Source: Allohoeflea poritis
GTDB taxonomy: Bacteria; Pseudomonadota; Alphaproteobacteria; Rhizobiales; Rhizobiaceae
Length of the DNA stretch: 64,000 bases
Assembly: GCF_027889715.1 (NCBI RefSeq)
Contig: NZ_JAPJZH010000002.1
Coordinates: 62,001 to 126,000 of the forward strand
Direction: 5' to 3'
In this document: piece by piece, positions 9,275-18,298 of the stretch
How positions within the stretch are numbered: the first letter of the stretch is position 1
Layout of the letters: each line of letters opens with the position of its first letter
Position numbers and translations under genes: made by a program
The notes under the pieces: generated by a model
The model's input: only the letters and a program-made list of their open reading frames with translations
What the model was told of the DNA's origin: nothing
Databases searched by the model: none

Positions 9275-11182
9275 CTATCCTGTAAGACCGCGGGTCTTCA
9301 GCGCCGCGGCAATGTCTTCAAGGCTCGCGGGATCGTCGATCGTGGCCGGCATTTGCCAGTCCGCACCATCGGCGATCTTCTGCATGGTCCCGCGCACCAC
9401 CTTGCCCGATCGTGTCTTTGGCAATCCGGGAACCGCCATTGCCGTTTTGAACGCGGCAACCGGCCCGATCTTTTCGCGCACCAGCGCCACCAGTTCCCGC
9501 TCAAGCTCCGATTCGCCGCGATCGACTCCGGCATTGGTAACGAAGAAGCCGATGGGCAACTGTCCTTTCAGCGCATCGGCCCTGCCGATAACGGCGCATT
9601 CGGCAATATCGGGATGGCCGGCAATGACTTCCTCCATGGCGCCGGTGGAGAGCCGGTGCCCGGCGACATTGATGATGTCGTCGGTGCGCGCCATGATAAA
9701 GACATAGCCGTCTTCGTCCATGATCCCGGCGTCGGATGTCGCATAATAACCGGGGAACTCGTCCAGATAGGCCTGACGGAAGCGCTCCTCGGCATTCCAC
9801 AACATCGGAAAGCCGGATGGCGGCAGCGGAAGCCGGCAAACGATGTTGCCGAGCGTGCCGCGCGGCACCGGATGACCGGCATCGTCGAGCACGTCGATAT
9901 CGTAGCCGGGCATGGGCACGCCCGGCGATCCGGGCTTGACCGGCATCAGACCGAGACCGACCGGATTGCCGGACATGGGCCAGCCCGTTTCGGTCTGCCA
10001 CCAATGATCGACCACCGGCCGGTCCAGATTGGCCTGCGCCCACGCGATGGTCGCCGGATCGGAGCGCTCGCCAGCCAGAAACAGCGTGCGGAATGCGCTC
10101 AGGTCATAGTCGGCGATCAGCGCACCCTCCGGATCTTCCTTCTTGATGGCGCGAAAAGCAGTGGGCGCGGTGAAAAGTGCGACAACATTGTGGTCGGCGA
10201 TAACCCGCCAGAACGCACCCGCATCGGGCGTGCCCACCGGTTTTCCCTCATACAGAACCGTGGCGCAGCCATGCAGCAGCGGCGCATAGCAGATATAGGA
10301 GTGGCCCACGACCCAACCCACATCGGACGCCGCCCAGAAGGCTTCGCCGGGCCGGACGCCGTAATGGTGTTCCATGGTCCATTTGAGCGCCACCATGTGG
10401 CCGCCATTGTCGCGCACGACACCCTTGGGCTGGCCGGTCGTGCCGGACGTATAAAGGATGTAGAGCGGGTCCGTGGCCAGGACCGGCACGCACTCGGTTC
10501 CGGCGCCGGTGGCAAGCGCCGCGCCGACCGCCTCGGCATAGTCGACATCGCGTCCGGGCACCATGTCGCAAGAAAGCGCGGCGCGTTGCAAGATCAGGCA
10601 GCCTCGCGGCTTGGCCGAGGCCATGTCGATGGCTTCATCGAGAAGCGGCTTGTAGGCGACAACACGGTTCGGCTCGATGCCGCAGGAGGCCGAGATGATG
10701 AATACGGGCGCCGCATCGTCGATGCGCGTCGCCAGTTCACGCGCCGCAAAGCCGCCAAAGACCACGGAATGGATCGCCCCCAGGCGCGCGCAGGCAAGCA
10801 TGGCGAAGATCGCCTCGGGCACCATGGGCATGTAAATGATCACCCGGTCGCCCTTGCCCACCCCCTGCGCCCGAAGGACATGAGCGAGCGCGCTCACCTG
10901 CGCCAGAAGATCGTCATAGGAAAAGGTCGCAACGGTGTCGGTGACGGGGCTGTCGTAGATCAGCGCCGTCCGTGATCCGTGCCCTGCTTCCACATGCCGG
11001 TCGACACAGTTGAAGCACGTATTGCATACAGCGCCGGCAAACCAGCGCCCGTAAGCGCCCGCATCCGGGTCGAAGATCTTTTCAGCCGGCTCGATCCAGT
11101 CGACCGCCTTTGCCGCCCCGCCCCAGAAGGCAACCGGATCGGCTTTCCAGTCCGCATAGGTTTTCGAATAAAGCGATGTCAT
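9275..11182 (-). CDS. Propionyl-CoA synthetase-like acyl-CoA ligase (PrpE type)
   Basis: A 635-residue ANL-superfamily enzyme that adenylates a short carboxylic acid and transfers it to CoA. The A3 motif is ILYTSGTTGQPKG, the A5 region is DHWWQTETGWP, A8 is ARTDDIINVAGHRLSTGAME, and the A10 catalytic Lys is in TRSGKVVRGTM. The N-terminus (YADWKADPVAFW, then IYMPMVPEAIFAMLACARLGA) and the total length match PrpE/acetyl-CoA-synthetase proteins more than medium-chain ligases. DVGWVVGHSYICYAP is also PrpE-like. It lies 7 bases from the SDR stop and 9 from RidA, so it is one operon. The substrate could be propionate, acrylate or a related short acid freed by the pathway; the sequence alone does not decide. 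Confidence 0.82.
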   Translation of the reverse strand: MTSLYSKTYADWKADPVAFWGGAAKAVDWIEPAEKIFDPDAGAYGRWFAGAVCNTCFNCVDRHVEAGHGSRTALIYDSPVTDTVATFSYDDLLAQVSALAHVLRAQGVGKGDRVIIYMPMVPEAIFAMLACARLGAIHSVVFGGFAARELATRIDDAAPVFIISASCGIEPNRVVAYKPLLDEAIDMASAKPRGCLILQRAALSCDMVPGRDVDYAEAVGAALATGAGTECVPVLATDPLYILYTSGTTGQPKGVVRDNGGHMVALKWTMEHHYGVRPGEAFWAASDVGWVVGHSYICYAPLLHGCATVLYEGKPVGTPDAGAFWRVIADHNVVALFTAPTAFRAIKKEDPEGALIADYDLSAFRTLFLAGERSDPATIAWAQANLDRPVVDHWWQTETGWPMSGNPVGLGLMPVKPGSPGVPMPGYDIDVLDDAGHPVPRGTLGNIVCRLPLPPSGFPMLWNAEERFRQAYLDEFPGYYATSDAGIMDEDGYVFIMARTDDIINVAGHRLSTGAMEEVIAGHPDIAECAVIGRADALKGQLPIGFFVTNAGVDRGESELERELVALVREKIGPVAAFKTAMAVPGLPKTRSGKVVRGTMQKIADGADWQMPATIDDPASLEDIAAALKTRGLTG

Positions 11183-11189
11183 GACCGCC

Positions 11190-11942
11190 TCAGCATGTGT
11201 AGTTCATGCCGATGCGGCCGCCATCCACATAGATCGTCTCGCCGGTAACGTAACTGGCCTTCCTGCTGGAGAGGAACGCCACGACATCGCCGATCTCGCG
11301 GGGAGTCCCGACGCGCTTGAGCGGCGTACGCGACATGACCATTTTCATCGCTTCCGGGTTGGCGTTGACGCCGGCCATCATCTCGGTGTCGATGGAGCCC
11401 GGCCCCACCGCATTGACGCGGATATTGTGCGGCGCGAGCGCGAGCGCCGCAGCCTTGGTCAATTGCATGACCCCGCCCTTGGAGGCGCAATAGGCCGGAA
11501 TTGCGGGGATTGCCACCTGTGCATTGATCGACGACATGTTGACGATGGCACCTTCGATCCCGGCCGCGATCATGGCGTTGGCCGCCCGCTGGATCGCCAG
11601 GAAGACCCCGCGCAGATTGATGTCCAGAACGCGTTGAAACGCGGCTAGATCATAGGAGAGAAAATCGCCCGGCATGGCGACGCCGGCATTGTTGACGAGG
11701 ATTTCGACCGTCCCGTGCTCGGCCTCGATCCGGTCGAACATGGCGTTGATCTGGTCCATGTCGCCCATGTCGCAGACCATGCCGACGGTTCCGCGGCCGA
11801 GTTTTTCGGCGGCTGCCCGAACGCCATCGCCATTGATATCGGCAAGGATGATGCGCGCGCCGTCTTCCGCAAGGGCCTCGGCGCAGGCATAGCCGATGCC
11901 CTGTGCGGCGCCGGTGATCAACGCCAGTGGTTTTTCCGTCAT
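11190..11942 (-). CDS. SDR-family NAD(P)-dependent oxidoreductase
   Basis: A 250-residue classical short-chain dehydrogenase. The cofactor motif is TGAAQGIGYA (about residues 11-20), NNAG occurs near residue 88, the catalytic Ser is in NMSSINA, and Tyr/Lys are in YCASKGG. It ends with the usual ITGETIYVDGG-type segment (VTGETIYVDGGRIGMNYTC). An acidic residue after the second strand (LADINGDG) suggests preference for NAD. Spacing to neighbours is 7 and 12 bases, so it belongs to the hyuBA operon. The substrate, an alcohol or 3-hydroxyacid/ketone of the pathway, is unknown. Confidence 0.87.
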   Translation of the reverse strand: MTEKPLALITGAAQGIGYACAEALAEDGARIILADINGDGVRAAAEKLGRGTVGMVCDMGDMDQINAMFDRIEAEHGTVEILVNNAGVAMPGDFLSYDLAAFQRVLDINLRGVFLAIQRAANAMIAAGIEGAIVNMSSINAQVAIPAIPAYCASKGGVMQLTKAAALALAPHNIRVNAVGPGSIDTEMMAGVNANPEAMKMVMSRTPLKRVGTPREIGDVVAFLSSRKASYVTGETIYVDGGRIGMNYTC

Positions 11943-11954
11943 CTGCGTCTTCCC

Positions 11955-13601
11955 CTAATCGTCATAGCCATAGTCGACCTTCGCCTGTTCCGGCGTGATC
12001 ATGCCCGCTTCCAGATCGGCGGCGACTCGCGCCCGGTCGCGTCTTTTCGGATCGCCATAACCGCCCCCGCCCGGCAGGCTCAGCCGCAGGCGCTTCCCGT
12101 TGCGAACCAGTTGCCTGCCCTTGGCGTTCAAAGGCGTGCCGTCGGCCAACTCGACCCGACCCGCGCCGCCCGGCCCGCCGCCCGCGCGACCGCGCGCCGC
12201 GTTTTTCACCCGGTCGAACATGGCGTTGAACCAGAAATCATAGTCCGCGCGCGGCTCGATCTCGATCGTCTGCCCGAGCCCGCCGCGCAGCGCCCCTGCC
12301 CCGCCGGAGCCCTCGCGCAAATCCTTGCGCCAGACCGTGATGGGGCCGACATGTTCGGTGGCTTCCATGCTCATCGTCGAAACGCCGGAAGGAAACGCAG
12401 TGGCCGACAGGCCGTCGGCGCATGGCCGCGCGCCGGTGCCGCCGGAATTGAACATCAGCACCTCCCGGTTGGGCAGGCCGCTATCGGGATCGCTCGGCCG
12501 CGCGGATATCTGAATGTTCCAGAGCGCACTGGCGCCTTCAGCCGGCACCGTATCCGGCATCGCCTGATGCAACGCGCCAAGCACCACATCCGGCACAAGA
12601 TGGCCCAGCACGTGGCGCACCGAAACCGGCGCCGGGCGTTTGGCGGCAAGGATCGAGCCCTCCGGCGCGGTGATCTCGAACGGCTCCAGCGAGCCGGTAT
12701 TGTTGGGAACCCGTGGCGCGATGGCGCATTTCAACCCGTAGCAGGCATAGGCGCGCGTATAGACTTCCGGCACGTTGACGCCGAAACGGCTCATGCCCGA
12801 TGTGCCCGCGAAATCGGCTTTCAGCCGGTCGCCCTCGACGGTTAGCGTCACCGCCATGGTCACCGGTGCGTCATAGCCGTCGACGTCCATTGTGTTGCGA
12901 TAGGTCCCGGCGGGAACCGAGGCGATGGCCGCATGCGTCGCCTTTCGGCTGGTCTCGATGATGAAATCCGAAAGCCCGTCCAGATCGTCAATGCCGAACT
13001 CGTCCAGCATGGTCTGCAGCCGGCGGTCTCCGATCTCGTTGCAGGCGGCCAGCGAATACATGTCGCCCACCACCTGGTCGGGCTCGCGCACATTGGCCCG
13101 CACGATGCGCAACAGCACATCGCTGACCGTGCCGCGCTCGGCAAACTTCATGATCGGGACCAGCAGGCCTTCCTCATAGACCTCGTTGCCGTCGGGTCCG
13201 AATCCGCGCCCGCCAATATCGACCACATGCGCGGTGCAGGCAAAGAAGCCGATATGCAGCCCGCCCCGGAAGACCGGCGTGACCACGGTGAAATCGTGCA
13301 GATGGCCGGTTCCAAGCCAGGGATCGTTGGTGATGAAGACATCGCCCTCGAAAATGTTCTGCGCGCCGATCTCGCGCGCAAAATGCGTCACGCTTTCGGC
13401 CATCGCATTGACATGGCCGGGCGTGCCGGTCACGGCTTGCGCGATCATGCGGCCCCTGCGGTCGAACAGGCCCGCCGACAGATCGCCCGCCTCACGCACC
13501 GACGTTGAGAAGGCGGTGCGGATCAGCGTTGTCGCCTGCTCTTCGACCACGGCGATGAGCCGGTTCCACATGATCTGATAGTCGATGGATGTCGGTGCCA
13601 T
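11955..13601 (-). CDS. Hydantoinase B/5-oxoprolinase-type subunit
   Basis: A 548-residue HyuB-family protein. It opens IDYQIMWNRLIAVVEEQATT, has SVREAGDLSAGLFDRRGRM and GTPGHVNAMA, and then the metal-site-like NDPWLGTGHLHDFTVVTPVF, all hallmarks of HyuB/oxoprolinase B/acetone-carboxylase-alpha relatives. The C-terminal GGGGYGDPKRRD is also typical. With HyuA it forms an ATP-dependent enzyme that opens lactam or imide rings (5-oxoproline, N-methylhydantoin) or carboxylates ketones. The stop of hyuA lies 4 bases upstream, so the two are translationally linked. The substrate is not deducible. Confidence 0.9.
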   Translation of the reverse strand: MAPTSIDYQIMWNRLIAVVEEQATTLIRTAFSTSVREAGDLSAGLFDRRGRMIAQAVTGTPGHVNAMAESVTHFAREIGAQNIFEGDVFITNDPWLGTGHLHDFTVVTPVFRGGLHIGFFACTAHVVDIGGRGFGPDGNEVYEEGLLVPIMKFAERGTVSDVLLRIVRANVREPDQVVGDMYSLAACNEIGDRRLQTMLDEFGIDDLDGLSDFIIETSRKATHAAIASVPAGTYRNTMDVDGYDAPVTMAVTLTVEGDRLKADFAGTSGMSRFGVNVPEVYTRAYACYGLKCAIAPRVPNNTGSLEPFEITAPEGSILAAKRPAPVSVRHVLGHLVPDVVLGALHQAMPDTVPAEGASALWNIQISARPSDPDSGLPNREVLMFNSGGTGARPCADGLSATAFPSGVSTMSMEATEHVGPITVWRKDLREGSGGAGALRGGLGQTIEIEPRADYDFWFNAMFDRVKNAARGRAGGGPGGAGRVELADGTPLNAKGRQLVRNGKRLRLSLPGGGGYGDPKRRDRARVAADLEAGMITPEQAKVDYGYDD

Positions 13602-13605
13602 CGCT

Positions 13606-15687
13606 TCAGCCCTCCTTGCGCGTCAGCAACAGGCTGCCGTCACTCTGCCCGATGGCGCGAAATGCCGCTGTGACGATGGTCGAGGTTTCATCCTCGACGA
13701 TCACCGCCGGACCCTCGACAACGACACCTGGCGCCATTGCCGAACGCTCAACCTCGCGCGCCTCAACGTCCTTGCGCTGTGCGGCGTCATAGAAACTGCG
13801 CTTCCGCCAGGGCGCCTCCGTGCCCGCTTCCGGTGATCGCCCGACCTCGGCCACCGGCGGCAAGACCGAGCCGACCACGAGCGACCAGTTGGTGATCTCG
13901 ATGGAAAGACCGTCAATGGTCCGCCCGAACAGGGTCCGATAGGCAGCCTCGAACGCATCGGTTATCGGCGCGATATCGGCGGCCGTGAAGCGCCGGTGCT
14001 CCAGCGGCACCGGGATCTCCCAGCCCTGGCCGGAATAGCGCATGAAGGCTGTCAGCCGCGTCGCCGTCGCGGCATCGCGCGCACCTGCCTTCACAAAGGT
14101 CGTCGCCTCGCCTTCAAGCGCCTCCAGGGCGGCATTGACCGCATCGGCATCGAAAGCGTCAAGGCGCTGAAACAGGCCCTTTGTCGCCTCGTAGCTGAAC
14201 GGCGCCTTCAAAAAGCCGATGGCCGAGCCGACACCGGCGCCCGGCGGGACGAGAAGCGCATCAATGCCCAGTTTCTCGCACAGGCGGCAGGCGTGCAGCG
14301 GCGCCCCGCCGCCGAAGGCAATCATGGTGAAATGCTCGATGTCGCGGCCGTTCTCCACCGTGTGGACCCGCGCCGCGTTGGCCATGTTTTCATCGACCAT
14401 CTCCGTGATGCCGAAAGCGGCATCGCCGCCTGGCAGGTCGAGCGGCGTGGCGAGCCGGCTATCGACGGCAGCGGTGGCCGATGCGGTCGAAAGTGGAATG
14501 GCGCCACCGGCAAAATTGTCCGGATCCAGCCGTCCCAGAAGCAGATTGGCGTCCGTGACCGTCGGCTCCTCGCCGCCGCGCTGATAGCAGGCCGGTCCCG
14601 GTTCGGAGGCCGCCGAGCGCGGCCCCACCTGAATGCGGCCCATGGCGTCGATCGAAGCAATGGAGCCGCCGCCCGCGCCGATCTCGACCATTTCGACGAC
14701 CGGTGTCGAAACCACCATTCCCGAGCCCTTCTTGAACCTGTAGGTCCGCGCCACTTCGAATGTGTTGGCCGTTTTAGGCTCACCGCCCTCGATCAGGCAT
14801 ATCTTGGCGGTGGTACCACCCATGTCGAACGACAACACCTTTTCGAGCCCGTGCATGCGGGCGAAGTCCGCGGCGAAGATCGCACCGCCCGCAGGCCCGG
14901 ACTCCAGCAGGCGCACGGGTTGCTCGGCCGCCGTTTCCACCGAGATGAGCCCGCCGCCAGAATGCAGCATGAAGACCGGCGCGCCGATGCCGGCATCACG
15001 CAGCCGTGCAACCAGACGGCTCAGATAGACGGCGACCTGGGGCCGCACATAGGCGTTCGCAATGACCGTATTGAAGCGCGGCAGTTCGCGCATCTGCGGC
15101 GAAACGACCGAAGAGAGCGAAATCGACAGATCCGGCGCGTGCCGGCGCAGCGCCGCTTCCATCAACTGCTCGTGGCCATCGTTCGCGTAGGCATGCAGGA
15201 AGCCGATGGCAACGGCCTCGTAACCGGCGGAGGCGATACGCAAGGCCAGCGCTTCCGCCTCCTCCGGATCGAGCGCAAGCAGCACCTCGCCATCATGGCC
15301 GACACGTTCTGCGACCGTGAACCGATCCTTGCGGGGCACGAGCGGCTTGGGCAGTTCCAGATTGAGGTCATATTGCTCGAAGCGGTTTTCCGAGCGCATC
15401 TCGATCACATCGCGAAAGCCTTCGGTGGTTATGAAGGCCAGTTTCGCACCGCGCCGTTCGATGAGCGCATTTGTAACCAGCGTCGTGCCGTGAATGACCT
15501 GCCCGATGTCTTCAACGGCAACGCCTGCCGAAGCAGCGGCCCTCGCAATTCCGTCCAGGATCGCCCGTTCGGGTTCGGCGTAGTCGGTCAGCACCTTGGC
15601 GGTGGCAAGGCCGCCGGCATGCTCAAGCGCGACATCGGTGAAGGTGCCGCCGATATCGACACCGACCCGGAGCGAACGATCGACCAT
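13606..15687 (-). CDS. Hydantoinase A/5-oxoprolinase-type ATPase subunit
   Basis: A 693-residue HyuA-family protein with the actin/Hsp70-like ATP fold: phosphate-1 loop VGVDIGGTFTDVAL at residues 8-21, GTTLVTNALIERRGAK near residue 70, and the second phosphate region SFDMGGTTAKICLIEGG. The C-terminal part holds GPAVIVEDETSTIV. The start was moved to the ATG at 15687: the longer frame (to 15777) would overlap the upstream gene by 86 bases and adds an Arg/Ser-rich stretch unlike the family. It lies 4 bases after the flavoprotein stop and 4 before hyuB. It likely phosphorylates a ring carbonyl or amide as the first ring-opening step. Confidence 0.9.
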   Translation of the reverse strand: MVDRSLRVGVDIGGTFTDVALEHAGGLATAKVLTDYAEPERAILDGIARAAASAGVAVEDIGQVIHGTTLVTNALIERRGAKLAFITTEGFRDVIEMRSENRFEQYDLNLELPKPLVPRKDRFTVAERVGHDGEVLLALDPEEAEALALRIASAGYEAVAIGFLHAYANDGHEQLMEAALRRHAPDLSISLSSVVSPQMRELPRFNTVIANAYVRPQVAVYLSRLVARLRDAGIGAPVFMLHSGGGLISVETAAEQPVRLLESGPAGGAIFAADFARMHGLEKVLSFDMGGTTAKICLIEGGEPKTANTFEVARTYRFKKGSGMVVSTPVVEMVEIGAGGGSIASIDAMGRIQVGPRSAASEPGPACYQRGGEEPTVTDANLLLGRLDPDNFAGGAIPLSTASATAAVDSRLATPLDLPGGDAAFGITEMVDENMANAARVHTVENGRDIEHFTMIAFGGGAPLHACRLCEKLGIDALLVPPGAGVGSAIGFLKAPFSYEATKGLFQRLDAFDADAVNAALEALEGEATTFVKAGARDAATATRLTAFMRYSGQGWEIPVPLEHRRFTAADIAPITDAFEAAYRTLFGRTIDGLSIEITNWSLVVGSVLPPVAEVGRSPEAGTEAPWRKRSFYDAAQRKDVEAREVERSAMAPGVVVEGPAVIVEDETSTIVTAAFRAIGQSDGSLLLTRKEG

Positions 15688-15691
15688 CGGC

Positions 15692-16966
15692 TCAGACGCT
15701 CCTGATAATCTGGTTGGCGGTAAATGCCATCTGGTAGAAGCGCGACATGAGCGGACCGTTCGAGACGGTGCTGACACCGCTCATGGGCAATGGAAGCGTG
15801 TCCGCTCCCTCGCCTGCCAAAAGGTCGGCCATGGCACGGCCGAAGATGGTGCCGGTGGTGATGCCGCGGCCATTGTAGCCGATCGGCGTATAGAGATTAT
15901 CGGCCAGTTGATGGACGCGCGGCAAATGATCCGGCGTCATGGCAATGCGTCCGTGCCAGGCCTCCTCGAACGCCACCGGACCAAGCGACGGAAAGATGCG
16001 GGCGATCCGTTTCTTCGCCCATCGATGCGACAGGCCCTTGTTGAAACTGCCGATCACGGTACCCATCGAGCCGATGATCAACCGGTCATTGGCGTCCCGG
16101 CGCAGGCTGAACATGATCCTGCCCGTATCCCACAGCCCCTGGCGCTGCTGCAGGATATGCGCCGCGTCCGGACCGAGCGGCTTTGTTGCAAGCTGGAAGT
16201 AGTGGATCAGCGTGAAACTCCGCTTGAGGCCCGGCCACAATTCGTCGGTATAGGCATTTGTGCCCAAAACCACCGCCCTGGCCGACAGATCGCCGCGATC
16301 GGTCGAAACCCGCCAAAGGTCGACATCCCGCGCAAGCTTCGTGACCCTGGTGCCGGTGCTGATTTCGGCACCCGCGCCCCTTGCGGCACGGGCAAGGCCA
16401 CGACAATAGCCCATCGGGTTGATCGTGCCGGCGCGGTGATCCACCAGGCCGCCGTGAAAGAAGTCCGATCCGATGAGCTTGCTGACCTCCTCGCGCGAGA
16501 GAAGATCAACAGGTTCGCCAAGACGGTCCCATTCCGCCTTCCGGCCGCTCAATTCGTTGAAGCCGGCCGGTCCGTGGGCGGCATGGATGGTTCCGGTGCG
16601 TGTCGCCTCGCAGCGGATCTGATGTTGCTCGATGAGGGAGAAAACATAGTCGGGCGCGCGGCTGAACTCGCTTACAAAACGACTGCCGTCTTCATCGCCC
16701 AGCACCTTGCGCACTTCCTGCGGCGGCAACCAGGCGGCGGCATTGACCAGGCCGACATTGCGTCCCGATCCGCCAAAGCCGACCTGCTCGGCTTCAAGCA
16801 CATGGGCCGACAAACCCTTCTGCGCGCAATGAAGCGCGGTCGACAGGCCCGTATAACCGCCGCCGACAATGGCCACATCCACTGTACCCGCGGCGGTGAA
16901 GTCGCCTTGAAAGTCGCTTTCCTGCGATGATAGATCCCACAATGAGATCGCCCCGTCTCGCGACAT
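15692..16966 (-). CDS. FAD-dependent amino-acid/amine oxidoreductase (DadA/PuuB-like)
   Basis: A DAO-fold flavoprotein of 424 residues. The ADP-binding motif is VDVAIVGGGYTGLSTALHCAQ, starting about 30 residues in, and the C-terminal FAD contact is IGYNGRGITTGTIFGRAMADL. LWDLSSQ and GGSGRNVGLVNAA match gamma-glutamylputrescine oxidase and glycine/sarcosine oxidase relatives. It should oxidise a C-N bond of an amino acid, cyclic amine or N-alkyl group to an imine, which suits the RidA gene in the same operon. The ATG at 16966 is preferred because GGAG lies 10 bases before it; ATGs at 16996 and 16990 have no ribosome site. It is the first gene of the hyu operon, facing element A. Confidence 0.85.
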   Translation of the reverse strand: MSRDGAISLWDLSSQESDFQGDFTAAGTVDVAIVGGGYTGLSTALHCAQKGLSAHVLEAEQVGFGGSGRNVGLVNAAAWLPPQEVRKVLGDEDGSRFVSEFSRAPDYVFSLIEQHQIRCEATRTGTIHAAHGPAGFNELSGRKAEWDRLGEPVDLLSREEVSKLIGSDFFHGGLVDHRAGTINPMGYCRGLARAARGAGAEISTGTRVTKLARDVDLWRVSTDRGDLSARAVVLGTNAYTDELWPGLKRSFTLIHYFQLATKPLGPDAAHILQQRQGLWDTGRIMFSLRRDANDRLIIGSMGTVIGSFNKGLSHRWAKKRIARIFPSLGPVAFEEAWHGRIAMTPDHLPRVHQLADNLYTPIGYNGRGITTGTIFGRAMADLLAGEGADTLPLPMSGVSTVSNGPLMSRFYQMAFTANQIIRSV

Positions 16967-17035
16967 GTGACTTGTGCTCCTGTCTCGCATCGGCATTTCG
17001 ATGTGTCCGCAACTGTTGCCCTAAGGTGCCGTTTG

Positions 17036-17072
17036 TGTCAATATTCGAAATACATGTTTCATATATCAGAAC
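17036..17072 (+). promoter_or_regulatory. Shared 37-bp element, copy A (candidate IclR operator)
   Basis: It begins TGTCAATATTCGAAATACAT and ends ATATATCAGAAC, 8 bases before the rhodanese ATG and 69 bases from the hyu operon start. By hand alignment it matches copy B at 28 of 37 positions without gaps and copy C at 24 of 36. It is AT-rich in a GC-rich genome and lies in a divergent promoter region. Confidence 0.65.
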
Positions 17073-17080
17073 AGTGACCC

Positions 17081-17482
17081 ATGACCAAATTGAAGACAAC
17101 GGCCGCCGCCATGGTCGAATCCGCCCGCGCGCGCATTAAGGAAATCGAGACGAAAGACCTCATCGGACGGTTGGACGATCCCGACCTGGTCATTGTCGAC
17201 ATCCGCGACATACGCGAGCGCCAGCGTTCGGGCTTCATCCCCGGCAGCTTCCATGCGCCACGCGGCATGATCGAATTCTGGGTCGACCCCGAAAGTCCCT
17301 ACTTCAAGGAGGTCTTCGGCCAGGACAAGACCTTCGTCTTCCACTGCGCATCGGGCTGGCGGTCGGCCCTGACGGTCGCAACGCTCAATGACATGGGTTT
17401 CAAGGCAGCGCATTTGCGCGAAGGCTTTTCCACCTGGGCCGAACAGGGCGGTCCGGTGACGTTCCCGGAAAAGAAAGACTGA
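17081..17482 (+). CDS. Rhodanese-like sulfurtransferase domain protein
   Basis: A 133-residue single rhodanese domain, cytoplasmic. Family features are VIVDIRDIRERQRSGFIPGS (the DxR/ER motifs), then HAPRGMIEFW, and the active-site loop HCASGWRSAL with the catalytic Cys at about residue 89. The last helix GFSTWAEQGGPV is also typical. Such proteins carry persulfide sulfur from a donor to an acceptor. The gene is divergent from the hyu/flavoprotein operon and convergent with the IclR gene (17-base gap). The candidate operator A ends 8 bases before its ATG. A role in handling sulfane sulfur released by the pathway is inferred from context. Confidence 0.88.
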   Translation: MTKLKTTAAAMVESARARIKEIETKDLIGRLDDPDLVIVDIRDIRERQRSGFIPGSFHAPRGMIEFWVDPESPYFKEVFGQDKTFVFHCASGWRSALTVATLNDMGFKAAHLREGFSTWAEQGGPVTFPEKKD

Positions 17483-17499
17483 CCGGCACCGCGCGCAGG

Positions 17500-18282
17500 T
17501 CAGAGCAGCTTCAGCCGCTGTGACACACTCTGGGCGGCATCGGCGACCAGCCCGCCAAGCCGCTCCTCGGTTCCATCCATCAGCTTGCGGCGGGGAATGG
17601 AGATACCGATTGCCGCAACGGCCTCACCCGCGGGCAGCGTGAGCGCAGCGCCGAAACTCAAGCCCCGTTCGCGAAACTCGCCGGTATCGAAGGCATAGCC
17701 GCGCTTGCGCGTCAGTGCGATGTCCGCGTCGAGCGCCTCGATATCCGTGATCGTCCGGTCGGTATAGCGCACCAGATTGTGTTTCACCGTATCGCGCAGC
17801 GTTCCGTAATTGGCAGCCAGAATGGCCTTGCCGGTCCCGACACAATGGATGGGCGCGCTGCCTCCGATCGGATTCCAGGACCGGATCGGGTCCGAACTGT
17901 CGATCTTGTCGATATAGACGATCTGCAGATGTTCGGGGACAGCCAGATAGATCACTTCCCCCGTCTCGTTGGCCAGATGCTGCATTGCGGGCCGGGAGAC
18001 CTCGCGCAAATTGAGATTTTCGACGCCGGCCCGCCCGATCTGCCATGTTTTGAGCGTGGCCGAATAGGTTTTGTCCCGATTGTTTCTTACATAGCCGAGT
18101 GCGCAGAGCGTCTGCAGCAGGCGAAATGTGTTCGACTTGGTCAGGCCGAGTTCCTTGGACAGTTCCGTAACGCCTTTCCCACCGCGGTGCGCGGTGAGCG
18201 TTTCCAGGATCATAAGCCCCTTTGAAAGGGTGGAATCCAGTTTCGGCGCATCTGTCTTGCGCCCATCTACACTATCCGCCAA
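17500..18282 (-). CDS. IclR-family transcriptional regulator
   Basis: A regulator of about 260 residues. An N-terminal winged HTH (LSKGLMILETLTAHRGGKGV, then TELSKELGLTKSNTFRLLQT) is followed by the IclR effector domain (GEVIYLAVPEHLQIVYIDKI, then HCVGTGKAILA, then GYAFDTGEFRERGLSFGAAL). Family members bind small acids and usually repress or activate neighbouring catabolic operons. I chose the TTG at 18282 because GGGAGGG lies 6 bases before it. The frame remains open to a TTG at 18321, but that one has no ribosome site and would overlap the Mo-enzyme gene. It is 16 bases downstream of the Mo enzyme, so it is probably transcribed from the element-B promoter and autoregulated. Confidence 0.9.
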   Translation of the reverse strand: MADSVDGRKTDAPKLDSTLSKGLMILETLTAHRGGKGVTELSKELGLTKSNTFRLLQTLCALGYVRNNRDKTYSATLKTWQIGRAGVENLNLREVSRPAMQHLANETGEVIYLAVPEHLQIVYIDKIDSSDPIRSWNPIGGSAPIHCVGTGKAILAANYGTLRDTVKHNLVRYTDRTITDIEALDADIALTRKRGYAFDTGEFRERGLSFGAALTLPAGEAVAAIGISIPRRKLMDGTEERLGGLVADAAQSVSQRLKLL

Positions 18283-18298
18283 GAAATTCCCTCCCGAT

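Noticed and set aside
8849-10975. 708-residue plus-strand frame over the PrpE-like gene
   Set aside because: Antisense shadow; no recognisable domain, and it crosses the ends of two real genes.
13996-15705. 569-residue plus-strand frame over hyuA
   Set aside because: Arg/His-rich shadow with no motif or ribosome site; hyuA has clear family motifs.
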